The translations under genes and the position numbers were made by a program. From Sediminibacterium magnilacihabitans (GTDB lineage: Bacteria > Bacteroidota > Bacteroidia > Chitinophagales > Chitinophagaceae), in assembly GCA_002973575.1 (NCBI GenBank), contig PVEQ01000002.1:310001-374000 (forward strand): DNA of 64,000 nucleotides, read 5' to 3'. The notes below the pieces were generated by a model that worked only from the letters and a program-made list of their open reading frames with translations, was not told where the DNA came from and searched no databases. Of the stretch, positions 1-9,309 are shown piece by piece. Numbering within the stretch: the first letter of the stretch is position 1; every line of letters starts with the position of its first letter.

Positions 1-1028
1 GCCAGCGTGTCGGTGAATTCAGACTGGATGAGTCCGTTGGGCATGGGCCCTATATTCAATAACAAATTAGCATTGCGTCCCGCAGCGCCTACCAATAGTT
101 GAATCACCTGCCCTGCTGTTTTGTAGTTTCTGTCGGTGATATTATAACCCCAGGCGCCATTAAGGGTTTCACAGGTCTCCAACGGCAGTTGCGCAGAAGC
201 TTTCTGAAAACTCAGGCCCGATTTGTTCTCTCCGGGCAGGTCTCTTTCAAACATCTGAAAATCTTCTCCGTCCAACGGCGAAAGATGATGATTGTTCCCA
301 ATCATGCATTGCGGTTGCAACTTATGAATGAGTCCATATATCTCGTTATACTTCCAGTCTATCCGCGAACTCCTGTCATTCGATCCTTCGGGAGCGGTCT
401 GGTCCCAATGCCCATCGAACCAGATCGACATGATCTCTCCATAATTGGTGAGCAATTCGGTGAGCTGATTTTTCATGAACTGCAGGTAGGAAGCGTAATC
501 GCTCTTGGCAGTACGGCCTGTTCCTTTCCCAGTCCTTCCTGTTTCATAAGGATAATCGTTGCGATACCAGTCGAGCAAAGAATAATACAATCCCAGCTTA
601 ATGCCTTGCTTCTTGCATTCTGCTGCCAGTTGTTTCAACACATCTTTACCATAAGGCGTATTGGTGATCTTCCAGTCGGAATACTTTGTATCCCAATTCG
701 AAAATCCATCGTGGTGCCGTGTAATGAATACAATGTATTTCATTCCTGCACTCTTCGCAGTACGTACCCATTGTGCCGCATCGAAGTCCACCGGGTTGAA
801 AGCCCTCAGCAACCTTTTGTAATCCTCTACTTTGATGTTGCGGTTGTTCATCACCCATTCGCCGTAGCCCAGCATGCTGGAAAGTCCCCAATGGATGAAC
901 ATACCATATTTATTATCCTGGAACTGCTGCCTGGCATTCAGGTTAGCGGGAGCCGGTTGATACGATTGGGCTTGCAAGGAAAAGCATACACAGATCAGTG
1001 CAGCCAGTAAGAAGGAAGACCTGTACAT
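1..1028 (-). CDS. GH29 alpha-L-fucosidase, 3' end cut by window edge
   Basis: Reading the minus strand from an ATG at 1028 gives an open frame of 342 codons running off the left edge, so the C-terminal part is missing. It begins with a signal peptide (MYRSSFLLAALICVCFS, cleavage near LQAQ), so the enzyme is exported. GH29 hallmarks are visible: KYGMFIHWG near residue 41, a TRHHDGF segment near 103, and IWFDGHWD near 200, which holds the probable nucleophile Asp. GH29 enzymes release alpha-L-fucose from glycans. The acid/base residue is hard to place in this family. Identification is firm; linkage specificity cannot be read from sequence. It is followed upstream by an S41 protease on the same strand. 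Confidence 0.9.
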   Translation of the reverse strand, partial: MYRSSFLLAALICVCFSLQAQSYQPAPANLNARQQFQDNKYGMFIHWGLSSMLGYGEWVMNNRNIKVEDYKRLLRAFNPVDFDAAQWVRTAKSAGMKYIVFITRHHDGFSNWDTKYSDWKITNTPYGKDVLKQLAAECKKQGIKLGLYYSLLDWYRNDYPYETGRTGKGTGRTAKSDYASYLQFMKNQLTELLTNYGEIMSIWFDGHWDQTAPEGSNDRSSRIDWKYNEIYGLIHKLQPQCMIGNNHHLSPLDGEDFQMFERDLPGENKSGLSFQKASAQLPLETCETLNGAWGYNITDRNYKTAGQVIQLLVGAAGRNANLLLNIGPMPNGLIQSEFTDTL

Positions 1029-1053
1029 CGATGATGGTTTTGTTTTGAAGAGA

Positions 1054-2640
1054 TTATTTCAATAACTGAAGCGCTTTCTGCACCGTTGCATCTGCCTGGT
1101 TCAGCACTTCATAATAACCCGGTGTTCTCCATATTTGCCTCGCCATGAGGGCCTGCAAACGATTGGTGATCTCGGTCCTGTCTTTGCTCTTGATACCAGT
1201 TAATACCACACTGTCACGATGTGCGAATGACAGGAACGATTGCCAGTCGCTTTCCGTGTTCATAAATTTTCCTGGAATTACTTCCGCAGATTGGAACGAT
1301 TGAAATGCACTCCTGTGCTCCATATAATAATGGTACACAAAATTGCTGAGTGTGTTCCTGAAATAAAGTTTGCTGAGTGTAGGGTCGGACTGGGTAGTAT
1401 CATAAGGAACGAATACATCGGGCGTAATACCGCCGCCTCCATAAACAATTCTGCCGCCTGGTGTTTTATAGGGCTTGGTTTCGTGTTTGGCCGTATCGCC
1501 TTTGATCACTTCACCGTCGTGGAAACGTGCTATCAGTTCAGCTTCATATTCTTTTTTACCCTTGTTATAAGGCTTTTGTATGTTACGGCCCAACGGCGTA
1601 AAATAGCGGGCAACAGTAAGCCGTACCGCGCTGCCATCACTGAGCTGGAATTGTTGTTGCACCAACCCTTTACCAAAAGACCTTCTTCCCACGATCGTTG
1701 CACGGTCCCAGTCCTGCAAGGCGCCACTCAACACTTCACTGGCAGAAGCCGAAGTTTCATCTATCAATACCACCAGTTTACCTGTTTCAAACAAGCCATC
1801 GCGCTTGCAATGATATTCGAAACGGGGCACGTGACTTCCTTCTGTGTACACGATCATTTTATCTCCGCTGAGGAACTCATCGGCAATATCAGTCGCTTCT
1901 TTCAACAGGCCGCCACCATTGCCGCGCAAATCGAGCACCAATTGTTTCATTCCCTGTTTCTGTAATTTTTCCAGTGATTGCATGAATTCTTCGTAAGTGC
2001 GTTCACCAAATTTATTGATGCGGATATAACCCGTTCCGGCTTCTATCATATAGGCGGCATCTACGGTTGGCACCATGATGGTACCCCTTGTGATGGTGAT
2101 GTCCACGGTTTCATTTCCCCTCAATACCTGCACCTTCACATTGGTATTCATAGCGCCGCGGAGCAGTTTGCGAACATCATCTGCTCTTAATTTTTTACCT
2201 GCTATTGTAATGCTGTCGTTTACCTTGATGAATTTATCTCCCACCTGTACATTCGCACGGGCGGCAGGACCGCCTTCCATCACATTCATCACATTCAATG
2301 TATCGTTGAACAACTGGAACTCCACTCCTATGCCCTGGAAATTACCCATCAACTCTTCATTCACTTCTTTGAGCTCCATCGCAGGGATATAAACGGAATG
2401 CGGGTCGAGCAATGACAACAACTGTCCAGCCGCCAATTGGTTGATACTGTCGGGTGAAAGCTTGTCCACATACCGGCTCTTGATCAACTCTACCAGTTCC
2501 TGCAAAGAATTTCTCTTATTGAGACTCAGGAAACGGTTGCCCAGGGTCTTACCCTTCAATTGATATCCTATCACCATACCCACCACCATTATCATGGCAA
2601 ACAACAATGGCAGCCAGACCTGTAATTTTTTATTTCCCAT
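1054..2640 (-). CDS. S41 C-terminal processing peptidase (CtpA-like) with PDZ domain
   Basis: A 528-residue carboxyl-terminal processing serine protease of the periplasm or outer face of the inner membrane. The start is the ATG at 2640 (MGNKKLQVW), preceded by GAGGTAAG; the longer frame from 2715 adds a non-conserved stretch. A single N-terminal membrane anchor (about residues 7-25) is followed by a helical region, a PDZ domain (about 90-175, containing FQGIGVEFQ) and the S41 catalytic core. The core shows LDLRGNGGG, TSASASE (nucleophile Ser around residue 299-301) and FGKGLVQ with the general-base Lys. Such enzymes trim or degrade envelope proteins. It is divergent from the BadF-type kinase gene, with 132 bp between starts. 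Confidence 0.92.
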   Translation of the reverse strand: MGNKKLQVWLPLLFAMIMVVGMVIGYQLKGKTLGNRFLSLNKRNSLQELVELIKSRYVDKLSPDSINQLAAGQLLSLLDPHSVYIPAMELKEVNEELMGNFQGIGVEFQLFNDTLNVMNVMEGGPAARANVQVGDKFIKVNDSITIAGKKLRADDVRKLLRGAMNTNVKVQVLRGNETVDITITRGTIMVPTVDAAYMIEAGTGYIRINKFGERTYEEFMQSLEKLQKQGMKQLVLDLRGNGGGLLKEATDIADEFLSGDKMIVYTEGSHVPRFEYHCKRDGLFETGKLVVLIDETSASASEVLSGALQDWDRATIVGRRSFGKGLVQQQFQLSDGSAVRLTVARYFTPLGRNIQKPYNKGKKEYEAELIARFHDGEVIKGDTAKHETKPYKTPGGRIVYGGGGITPDVFVPYDTTQSDPTLSKLYFRNTLSNFVYHYYMEHRSAFQSFQSAEVIPGKFMNTESDWQSFLSFAHRDSVVLTGIKSKDRTEITNRLQALMARQIWRTPGYYEVLNQADATVQKALQLLK

Positions 2641-2772
2641 AAATCTTACCTCATTATAATAGCTTAAAGCTGCGCAAATATCCGGATTAAGCGTGAAAAA
2701 CGATAAAGCATGCAAGAAGTTTGATAATCGTGCGTTTTTGTGCTTACTTCGCGTTGAAAATGATATCCCGCC

Positions 2773-3612
2773 ATGTCAATTAAACTGATTGCCGACAGTG
2801 GAGCTACCAAATGCGAATGGTGTTTACTGCAGCAGGGAAAGAAAAAAAGCATAACCACGCAAGGGATCAGTCCTTATTTCCTTTCCGCCAGCCAGATCAC
2901 CGAGCTTTTGACAGCGGAACTATTGCCCAAACTAAAGCAAGTGGTTGTAGATGAGGTGTTTTTTTACGGTACCGGGCTGGCCAATATGAACAATGTAAAA
3001 ATTTTGCAATCGGTACTCAAAAAGGCTTTTCCGAAGGCCGCTATTGAAGTGCAGAACGACTTGCTGGCCGCTTCCCGGGCGCTTTGTGGCAAAGAAAAAG
3101 GGATTGCCTGTATACTGGGCACGGGCGCCAATTCCTGTTATTATAACGGCAAGAAGATCGTGAAAAACAGCCCCGGACTGGGTTATATATTGGGAGATGA
3201 AGGAAGTGGCGCTTACCTGGGTAAAAAAGTAATACAATATCATCTCTACCAGACATTCGATGAAGAACTGAAAGCGCGCTTCGAAAAACGCTTTGCAGTG
3301 AGCAACAATGAAATATTAGAAAATGTTTACAAAAAACCGTTGGCCAACCGCTACCTGGCTTCTTATGCCATTTTCCTGGCGGAGAACCGCGGGCATTATA
3401 TGGTAGAAAACATTATTGAAGACGGACTCAACGATTTCTTTTTCACCCATTTGTATAAATACCGCGAAAGCTGGACCCTTCCCATTCATTTTGTTGGAAG
3501 TATTGCCCACGGCTTCAGGGATGTATTGAAGGAACTCTGCGATACATATGAACTGGAACTGGGTACCATATTGAAAGCCCCCATGGCCGGTCTCATCGCC
3601 TACCATCGCTGA
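2773..3612 (+). CDS. BadF/BadG/BcrA/BcrD-type ATPase, probable amino-sugar (GlcNAc/MurNAc) kinase
   Basis: A 279-residue cytoplasmic kinase of the ASKHA fold. The phosphate-1 loop is at the N-terminus (IADSGATKCEW) and a second motif, CILGTGANS, near residue 112 is followed by GLGYILGDEGSGAYLG near 135, typical of N-acetylglucosamine kinase-like BadF ATPases. It lies 8 bp upstream of murQ on the same strand. Clostridial MurK, from the same family, phosphorylates MurNAc and GlcNAc during wall recycling. That precedent plus the murQ neighbour suggests the product makes MurNAc-6-phosphate; substrate choice is inference. Confidence 0.85.
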   Translation: MSIKLIADSGATKCEWCLLQQGKKKSITTQGISPYFLSASQITELLTAELLPKLKQVVVDEVFFYGTGLANMNNVKILQSVLKKAFPKAAIEVQNDLLAASRALCGKEKGIACILGTGANSCYYNGKKIVKNSPGLGYILGDEGSGAYLGKKVIQYHLYQTFDEELKARFEKRFAVSNNEILENVYKKPLANRYLASYAIFLAENRGHYMVENIIEDGLNDFFFTHLYKYRESWTLPIHFVGSIAHGFRDVLKELCDTYELELGTILKAPMAGLIAYHR

Positions 3613-3620
3613 TAACCTGC

Positions 3621-4463
3621 ATGAACCCCATTAAACTTAAACGGATGAAAGAATTTATAAAGGTAACGGAGCAAGCATCTACCTACAGGCATCTCGAAAA
3701 AATGTCCATCGCCGATCTGCTGGTGAATATCAACCGTGAAGATCAGACCGTTCCGCTGGCGGTAGAAAAAGCCATTCCGCAAATTGAAAAACTGGTAGCG
3801 GCCATCAGCGATAAAATGCTGGCGGGTGGAAGACTTTTTTATATCGGCGCCGGTACCAGCGGCAGGCTGGGTATTGTAGATGCCAGTGAATGTCCGCCTA
3901 CTTTCGGGGTTCCTTATGGATTGGTTATCGGGCTCATTGCCGGTGGCGACAAAGCCATTACCCAGGCCGTGGAGTTTGCAGAAGACAGCCTGGAAGAAGG
4001 CTGGGCCGATCTCGAAAAACATTTTATCAATGATAAAGATGTGGTAGTTGGTCTCGCGGCCAGTGGCACCACGCCATATGTCATAGGGGCTTTGCAGGAA
4101 TGCAGGAAAAGAGGTATTATTACGGGCAGTATCAGCTGTAATCCCAACTCGCCTGTTTCCGAAGAAGCCGATTTTCCGGTGGAAGTGGTGGTAGGACCCG
4201 AATTCATTACCGGCAGTACGCGCATGAAAAGCGGTACCGCACAAAAGCTGGTCCTGAACATGATCTCCACTTCCATCATGATCCAGTTGGGTCGCGTGGA
4301 AGACAATAAAATGGTGAACATGCAACTAAGCAATGTAAAGCTGGTGGAGCGCGGTGTGAAAATGGTGATGGACAGGCTACAGATCAAAGACTATGAAACA
4401 GCCAAGGATCTGCTGCTCAAATACGGCAGTGTGAAGAAGGCGGTGGATGCTGCGGTTCATTAA
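3621..4463 (+). CDS. murQ: N-acetylmuramic acid 6-phosphate etherase
   Basis: A 280-residue SIS-domain lyase that cleaves the lactyl ether of MurNAc-6-phosphate, giving GlcNAc-6-phosphate and D-lactate in murein recycling. Visible motifs are TEQAST with YRHLEKM near the N-terminus, FYIGAGTSGRLGIVDASECPPTF (residues about 73-95, sugar-phosphate site and catalytic Glu region) and the family signature GSTRMKSGTAQK near 195. An alternative ATG at 3645 (MKEFIKVTEQ) is equally plausible and fits family N-termini better. It is slightly shorter than the E. coli enzyme (298 aa). It forms a tight run with the upstream kinase and the downstream hypothetical gene. Confidence 0.93.
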   Translation: MNPIKLKRMKEFIKVTEQASTYRHLEKMSIADLLVNINREDQTVPLAVEKAIPQIEKLVAAISDKMLAGGRLFYIGAGTSGRLGIVDASECPPTFGVPYGLVIGLIAGGDKAITQAVEFAEDSLEEGWADLEKHFINDKDVVVGLAASGTTPYVIGALQECRKRGIITGSISCNPNSPVSEEADFPVEVVVGPEFITGSTRMKSGTAQKLVLNMISTSIMIQLGRVEDNKMVNMQLSNVKLVERGVKMVMDRLQIKDYETAKDLLLKYGSVKKAVDAAVH

Positions 4464-4472
4464 TGGAAGACC

Positions 4473-5036
4473 ATGCACAACTTAGAGCCATTTTATAACT
4501 GGCGACATATTTATACATCGGAGGAAGACCCCCGCTCTCCTTTCTACGGGCGTACCTATAGTGAGTTTGAATTTTCTCAAACGGTATACAACTATTATAT
4601 CCATCCGCAGTGGGACGATTTTGGCAGCCGCACGCTGTACCTCAAGATGATCTATGCAGATTACGATCTACATTTCGTGGTACTGGAACTGATTGGCGAA
4701 TGGAATGATGCCATTGAGAACGATATCATGGAACTCAAAAGAGAAGTATTGGACCCGCTCTTCAAACAAGGCATTACGAAATACATACTCATTGCCGAGA
4801 ACGTACTCAATTTCCACAGCAGCGACAAAGAATATTACCAGGAGTGGTATGATGAAGTGAGTGAAGAGAACGGCTGGATCGTTGCCATTAACATGAGTGC
4901 AGCGGCACAGCATGATTTCAAAAAGAAAAAACTCAACTACTATGTTGAGCTGATGGAGTTACCCGAATGGAGAACGTATAAGCCTTATCACCTGTTCAAG
5001 AAGATCAATGACGAATTGAATCGCAGGCTGGAATAA
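4473..5036 (+). CDS. conserved hypothetical protein, 187 aa
   Basis: I do not recognise a named family. The protein is soluble with no signal peptide or membrane segment, acidic, and rich in Tyr, Trp and Glu. It has alternating predicted strand (LYLKMIYADYDLHFVVLELIG) and helix (NDIMELKREVLDPLFKQ) and a C-terminal segment with several Lys and Asp residues. It starts 9 bp after the murQ stop on the same strand, so it is probably co-transcribed with the kinase-murQ pair. Its convergent neighbour, the L,D-transpeptidase, ends 9 bp away. The size and overall look recall uncharacterised Bacteroidota proteins, but no function is proposed. Confidence 0.75.
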   Translation: MHNLEPFYNWRHIYTSEEDPRSPFYGRTYSEFEFSQTVYNYYIHPQWDDFGSRTLYLKMIYADYDLHFVVLELIGEWNDAIENDIMELKREVLDPLFKQGITKYILIAENVLNFHSSDKEYYQEWYDEVSEENGWIVAINMSAAAQHDFKKKKLNYYVELMELPEWRTYKPYHLFKKINDELNRRLE

Positions 5037-5045
5037 TAATATCTT

Positions 5046-7349
5046 TTATTTTTTGATCAGCACTTTCGTTCCAACCGGTATATACTGGTAGAGTTCATCC
5101 ACGTATTCATTCTTCGTACTCACACATCCATAAGTCCAGTTCTCCATCCTGTCGATAGCCGTACCTTCCGTAGCCTGCGTGCCATGTATGCCTATTTCCC
5201 CTCCTATCTTAGCATCTTTAGGAATCTCTCCATTGCTTTTGCGTTGATTGAATTTTTCGAGAGATGCTTCGTTGGGAAAATCGAGGGTCAGGAACTTACG
5301 CCATTTATCGTGCGTTTTTTTATCAATGATGCGGAACTCCCCTTCGGGTGTATGCCGGTCGCCCTCGGTCATCTTATCTTCCGTTAATTCATTACTGCCG
5401 AACACCACCGGGTAAGTAACGATCAGTGAATTATCAAAAGCATTGTACACGCGCATCTCGTATTTGCTTTTTTCAATCACGATATAATATCTTTTCTGGC
5501 CGGGTGTGTTCTTCACATAAGCAGCAAAAGAGTTGATCTGCTTTGCCTGCGCATCACCTGCAAACACAGATTGCCTTACATCGGGAACAGAGACTTTGGC
5601 AGTAGTAACCATCGAAGACCACTGTTGCTGTTCATTTTTATTGGTGGTATCTTTTATTGATGAAGCGGTATCTGAAGCAATCACTTTGGCGGTCATGGTA
5701 AACACGGTATCCCATCCCGGACATTTACCGGTATTGAGATCCTGCACCTTCAATTGGTAAGTGCCTTTGGCAAGCCTGTCAATGATAAATTTCGGTGAAC
5801 TGGTTTCTTTTTCAGCCATCATTACATTGTTGCTCCACACCGAATACCTGTATTTACCCGAGCCGTTTTCCAGCGATACATTCAATGCACCATTTGCAAA
5901 CTCGTTGATGGCTTCTGTTTTAACGGCTACCTGTCCCTGTAACTGCGCGGTTTTCCTGGTCACTTCGATATCGCGGCTGGCCAACTGGTTGCAGGCATCT
6001 TTGATCACCACGGCATAAATGCCCGGCAGCAGGTCGGAAAAAATAATGGTGCGGCCGGATGATTGTTGTTTACCGGTAGCCGGACTGATCAGGTAAGTGA
6101 AGCGGGAAGGATTGCCCCCTTCTGTTTCCATCAATATCTGTCCATCGGGTGTATTGCTGCAAGTGGCTTCTTTTACTTCGCTCGACTTGATGGTGAGCGC
6201 CGGGTATTGCGTAATGCTGAAAGTCTGTGTGATAAAAGTATTGCCCACTTTCATCCCGGCATTGTGCACCACCAGGGTATAATCGCCGGTTGCCAATCCT
6301 TCAATTTTCAATGCGGCTCCATTGTGAATCGTGCCCCATTTTATTTTTTGTTCCTGTCCAACCAGGTCGGGCTTTTCCTCTTCAGGGATGGTCTTCCCTT
6401 TTATTACATAGTAAGCAAATTGATCGGCCACTCCTTTTACTTCCCCCATATTGATGATCCCTGTTGGCGTACCCGAACAGGATGGCGTGAGCGCAGCACT
6501 GGCATTGGTGAATTCAGGCGCTTCGGGCGTGAACTTCGTTTCATAATACACATATTCCCCTGCTGCTTCTTTGCTGATCGCTTTCATTCTGAACCTGATC
6601 AATTGGGTGTTTTTGATGGGTGCTTTCAGCACATCGCGCAGCGGAAAAAACACCACCGACTCTGAAATGGTTTTACCCAACAATTTCCACTCGTTACTGC
6701 CTTCCAATTGAAACTCCCACAGGTATTCGAGATTTTTCTTATTGGGCAGTTGCACAAAAGAAGAGAATTCCACCACTTTACTCACGTCATTGATCGCGAG
6801 ATGGTCTTTATGGCTGATGGGCGCCGGCATTGGCAACCCGTAACGCATCCTGATCTCGGCCCACAACTTCCCGTCTTTACCTGCCAATCTATAGGGCGAT
6901 GAAAATACACCGGGATCAAGCTCTGCCATCTTCACATCCACACCCGCCGTACTATAATGGCGATCGCCTTTGTCATAAGTACAGGGGTCGCCTCTTTCGT
7001 GCCTGAATGCTTCCATGCGGATGCTGATGGTACCATCTTCGATACTCAACGGGTAAGGGCGCATAAAACGGTTCAGGGAGAGTTGCGGATCATCTGCCAG
7101 CAACAAGGTTTTATCGGCATCTTTGGATGAAACGAACAGGCAACCGCGATCGGCAATATAATTCTGCGGAGCGATCTCATTCCTGTAAAACTTGTAAACG
7201 GCTTCTGTAGTACGTTCAAGAAACCCTCTGATATGACTGTAGCCCACTTTATCTACCATTACTTCCACAGGCACTTCCCTGCCTTGTGCAGACAGTTGCA
7301 AACAGGGAACCAATAACCCCACCACCATAAATGAGTATAACCTTGCCAT
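5046..7349 (-). CDS. L,D-transpeptidase (YkuD domain) with SprB-like repeats
   Basis: A 767-residue exported protein. The start is the ATG at 7349 (MARLYSFMVV); the frame can be extended two codons to a TTG, which is unlikely. A signal peptide (VGLLVPCLQLSAQG) is followed by a large N-terminal region of beta-sandwich character. This includes at least two SprB-like repeats (CSGTPTG near residue 290 and CSNTPDG near 390, each ending in a GxYxLVV or GIYAVVI strand). The YkuD domain occupies about residues 620-767, with GIHGT and the catalytic-cysteine motif YGCVS. L,D-transpeptidases cross-link peptidoglycan through the third residue or anchor proteins. The repeat-rich stalk on a YkuD enzyme is unusual and suggests surface or wall anchoring; that is inference. 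Confidence 0.88.
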   Translation of the reverse strand: MARLYSFMVVGLLVPCLQLSAQGREVPVEVMVDKVGYSHIRGFLERTTEAVYKFYRNEIAPQNYIADRGCLFVSSKDADKTLLLADDPQLSLNRFMRPYPLSIEDGTISIRMEAFRHERGDPCTYDKGDRHYSTAGVDVKMAELDPGVFSSPYRLAGKDGKLWAEIRMRYGLPMPAPISHKDHLAINDVSKVVEFSSFVQLPNKKNLEYLWEFQLEGSNEWKLLGKTISESVVFFPLRDVLKAPIKNTQLIRFRMKAISKEAAGEYVYYETKFTPEAPEFTNASAALTPSCSGTPTGIINMGEVKGVADQFAYYVIKGKTIPEEEKPDLVGQEQKIKWGTIHNGAALKIEGLATGDYTLVVHNAGMKVGNTFITQTFSITQYPALTIKSSEVKEATCSNTPDGQILMETEGGNPSRFTYLISPATGKQQSSGRTIIFSDLLPGIYAVVIKDACNQLASRDIEVTRKTAQLQGQVAVKTEAINEFANGALNVSLENGSGKYRYSVWSNNVMMAEKETSSPKFIIDRLAKGTYQLKVQDLNTGKCPGWDTVFTMTAKVIASDTASSIKDTTNKNEQQQWSSMVTTAKVSVPDVRQSVFAGDAQAKQINSFAAYVKNTPGQKRYYIVIEKSKYEMRVYNAFDNSLIVTYPVVFGSNELTEDKMTEGDRHTPEGEFRIIDKKTHDKWRKFLTLDFPNEASLEKFNQRKSNGEIPKDAKIGGEIGIHGTQATEGTAIDRMENWTYGCVSTKNEYVDELYQYIPVGTKVLIKK

Positions 7350-7442
7350 GTGCAATTTTTAACGGTTGAACGCAATTGAACAATAACAACGGAAATTGGA
7401 TTCAGAGGAGAGGTATACTATAAATATATGACAAAAGAAGCA

Positions 7443-9092
7443 TTAATGGAAGCGGCTGGTAAAATCCAATCCGTTCTTTCTCAAGGTATCCAATGCTGCA
7501 TCATATCCTGCATCTGCATGACGTATCACACCCATGGCCGGGTCGTTACGCAGCACGTGCGACAAACGCGCAGCAGCCGCATCTGTTCCATCGGCAACGA
7601 TCACCATACCGGCATGAATACTGTATCCCATGCCTACGCCACCACCATGGTGCAAACTTACCCAACTGGCGCCGCCTGCCGTATTGATCAATGCATTCAG
7701 TATGGGCCAGTCGGCCACTGCATCGCTGCCATCGAGCATCGCTTCTGTTTCACGATTGGGCGATGCCACCGATCCGGTATCGAGATGGTCTCTTCCGATA
7801 ACAATAGGCGCTTTCACTTTCCCCGTGCGCACCAGTTCATTGAATGCCAGTCCGGCTTTCTCACGCTCACCTTGCCCCAACCAGCATATGCGCGCGGGCA
7901 ATCCCTGGAAAGCGATCCGCTCCCTCGCCATCTTCATCCAGCGTTGCAAACTTTTATTTTCAGGGAATAATTGCAGGATGCATTCATCGGTTACAGCAAT
8001 ATCTGCCGGATCGCCGCTGAGCGCTGCCCAACGGAAAGGACCTTTGCCTTCGCAGAAAAGCGGACGTATATAAGCGGGTACAAAACCCGGGAAATCGAAT
8101 GCCTGTACAAGCCCATGTTCCTGCGCCCTTGCGCGGATGTTGTTGCCGTAATCGAAAGTGATGGCTCCGCTTTTTTGCAATGCCAGCATGAGTTCTACAT
8201 GCAGTTTCATACTGTCATAAGCCAGCGCTATATATTGTTTGGCATCTTTTTCGCGCAGTGCGCGTGCCGCTTCATTGGTAAGTGTATGCGGTATATAACC
8301 GATCAGCGGGTCATGTGCAGAAGTCTGGTCGGTGAGCACATCCACTTTTATTTTTCTTTCTATCAACCGTTGCAGCAAGTGTACCGCATTGCAAAGCACA
8401 CCGATGCTCAGCGCTTCTCCATCTGCCGCAGCTTTCAACGCACGATCAATAGCAACATCAATGTCTGTATATTTCAGGTCGAGGTATTTTGTTTCGAGGC
8501 GTTTGTCGATACGCCATTCTTCCACTTCGGCACAAAGCGCCACTCCATCACACATGGTAATAGCCAGTGGTTGCGCGCCGCCCATACCTCCCAATCCGGC
8601 CGTTACACTCAGTGTTCCTTTCAATGATCCATGAAAATGTTTGTCGGCCACTGCAGCAAAAGTTTCATACGTGCCCTGCACAATGCCTTGTGAGCCTATG
8701 TATATCCAGGAGCCTGCCGTCATCTGCCCGTACATCATCAACCCTTTCTTTTCCAGCGCTGTGAAATGTTCCCAGGTAGCCCATTTGGGCACCAGTTGCG
8801 AATTGGAGAGTAATACCCTCGGCGCATCAACATGTGTTTTTAAAATGCCTACCGGCTTACCACTTTGTATGAGTAGTGTTTCATCATTATCGAGGTCTTT
8901 CAGCGCCTTGATGATCAATTCAAGGCATTCCATATTACGCGCAGCCTTTCCTCTTCCGCCATACACGATCAACTCTTCAGGACGTTCTGCTACTGCAGGA
9001 TCGAGGTTGTTGAGCAACATACGCAAAGCGGCTTCCTGTATCCAGCCTTTGCAGTTCAATGTGGTTCCAGTGGGAGTTGCAGGGATTTTCAT
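7443..9092 (-). CDS. hutU: urocanate hydratase (urocanase)
   Basis: A 549-residue NAD-dependent enzyme converting urocanate to imidazolonepropionate in histidine breakdown. The ATG at 9092 ([10 protein letters not shown]) is chosen because family members start just before the conserved N-terminal segment; the frame extends 21 codons further only through an AT-rich intergenic stretch. Conserved segments include [11 protein letters not shown] near residue 44, [15 protein letters not shown] near 120 and the [13 protein letters not shown]-binding loop near 167. [21 protein letters not shown] stretch lies near residues 345-365. No other hut gene is adjacent, so the remaining pathway must be encoded elsewhere. 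Confidence 0.95.
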   Translation of the reverse strand: MKIPATPTGTTLNCKGWIQEAALRMLLNNLDPAVAERPEELIVYGGRGKAARNMECLELIIKALKDLDNDETLLIQSGKPVGILKTHVDAPRVLLSNSQLVPKWATWEHFTALEKKGLMMYGQMTAGSWIYIGSQGIVQGTYETFAAVADKHFHGSLKGTLSVTAGLGGMGGAQPLAITMCDGVALCAEVEEWRIDKRLETKYLDLKYTDIDVAIDRALKAAADGEALSIGVLCNAVHLLQRLIERKIKVDVLTDQTSAHDPLIGYIPHTLTNEAARALREKDAKQYIALAYDSMKLHVELMLALQKSGAITFDYGNNIRARAQEHGLVQAFDFPGFVPAYIRPLFCEGKGPFRWAALSGDPADIAVTDECILQLFPENKSLQRWMKMARERIAFQGLPARICWLGQGEREKAGLAFNELVRTGKVKAPIVIGRDHLDTGSVASPNRETEAMLDGSDAVADWPILNALINTAGGASWVSLHHGGGVGMGYSIHAGMVIVADGTDAAAARLSHVLRNDPAMGVIRHADAGYDAALDTLRKNGLDFTSRFH

Positions 9093-9142
9093 AACAATGA
9101 ATATATTGAATTCCCTACATTTGGTATTCAAAAACACACCGT

Positions 9143-9298
9143 ATGGGATTACCAATCAACAATAATAAGGGGGGTAAAGGAGGCAATAAAAGCCAGCCCA
9201 ACAACAATCAGGCATCTAAATTCATTTCCAAGCCGGGCACCAAAGCCGTAGGCATTGCCAAGAAGCCCATCAAAACCGGCGGTTCAAGAGGGAGTTGA
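9143..9298 (+). CDS. small basic Gly/Asn/Lys-rich protein, 51 aa
   Basis: An ATG at 9143 opens a 51-codon frame ending in TGA at 9296-9298. The protein begins [20 protein letters not shown], continues with a [12 protein letters not shown] segment and ends [10 protein letters not shown]. It is strongly basic, rich in Gly, Asn, Lys and Ser, and lacks hydrophobic segments, so it is probably intrinsically disordered and may bind nucleic acid. It is divergent from hutU (50 bp between starts) and convergent with lon (11 bp between stops), filling an otherwise unexplained gap exactly. I have a vague memory of similar short hypothetical proteins in Chitinophagaceae, but cannot verify it here. No function is assigned. 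Confidence 0.6.
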   Translation: MGLPINNNKGGKGGNKSQPNNNQASKFISKPGTKAVGIAKKPIKTGGSRGS

Positions 9299-9309
9299 TG
9301 ATCCGGCGC

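Noticed and set aside
99..1010. 303-codon plus-strand frame
   Set aside because: It is antisense to a GH29 fucosidase whose minus-strand frame shows signal peptide and active-site motifs; its own translation lacks recognisable domains.
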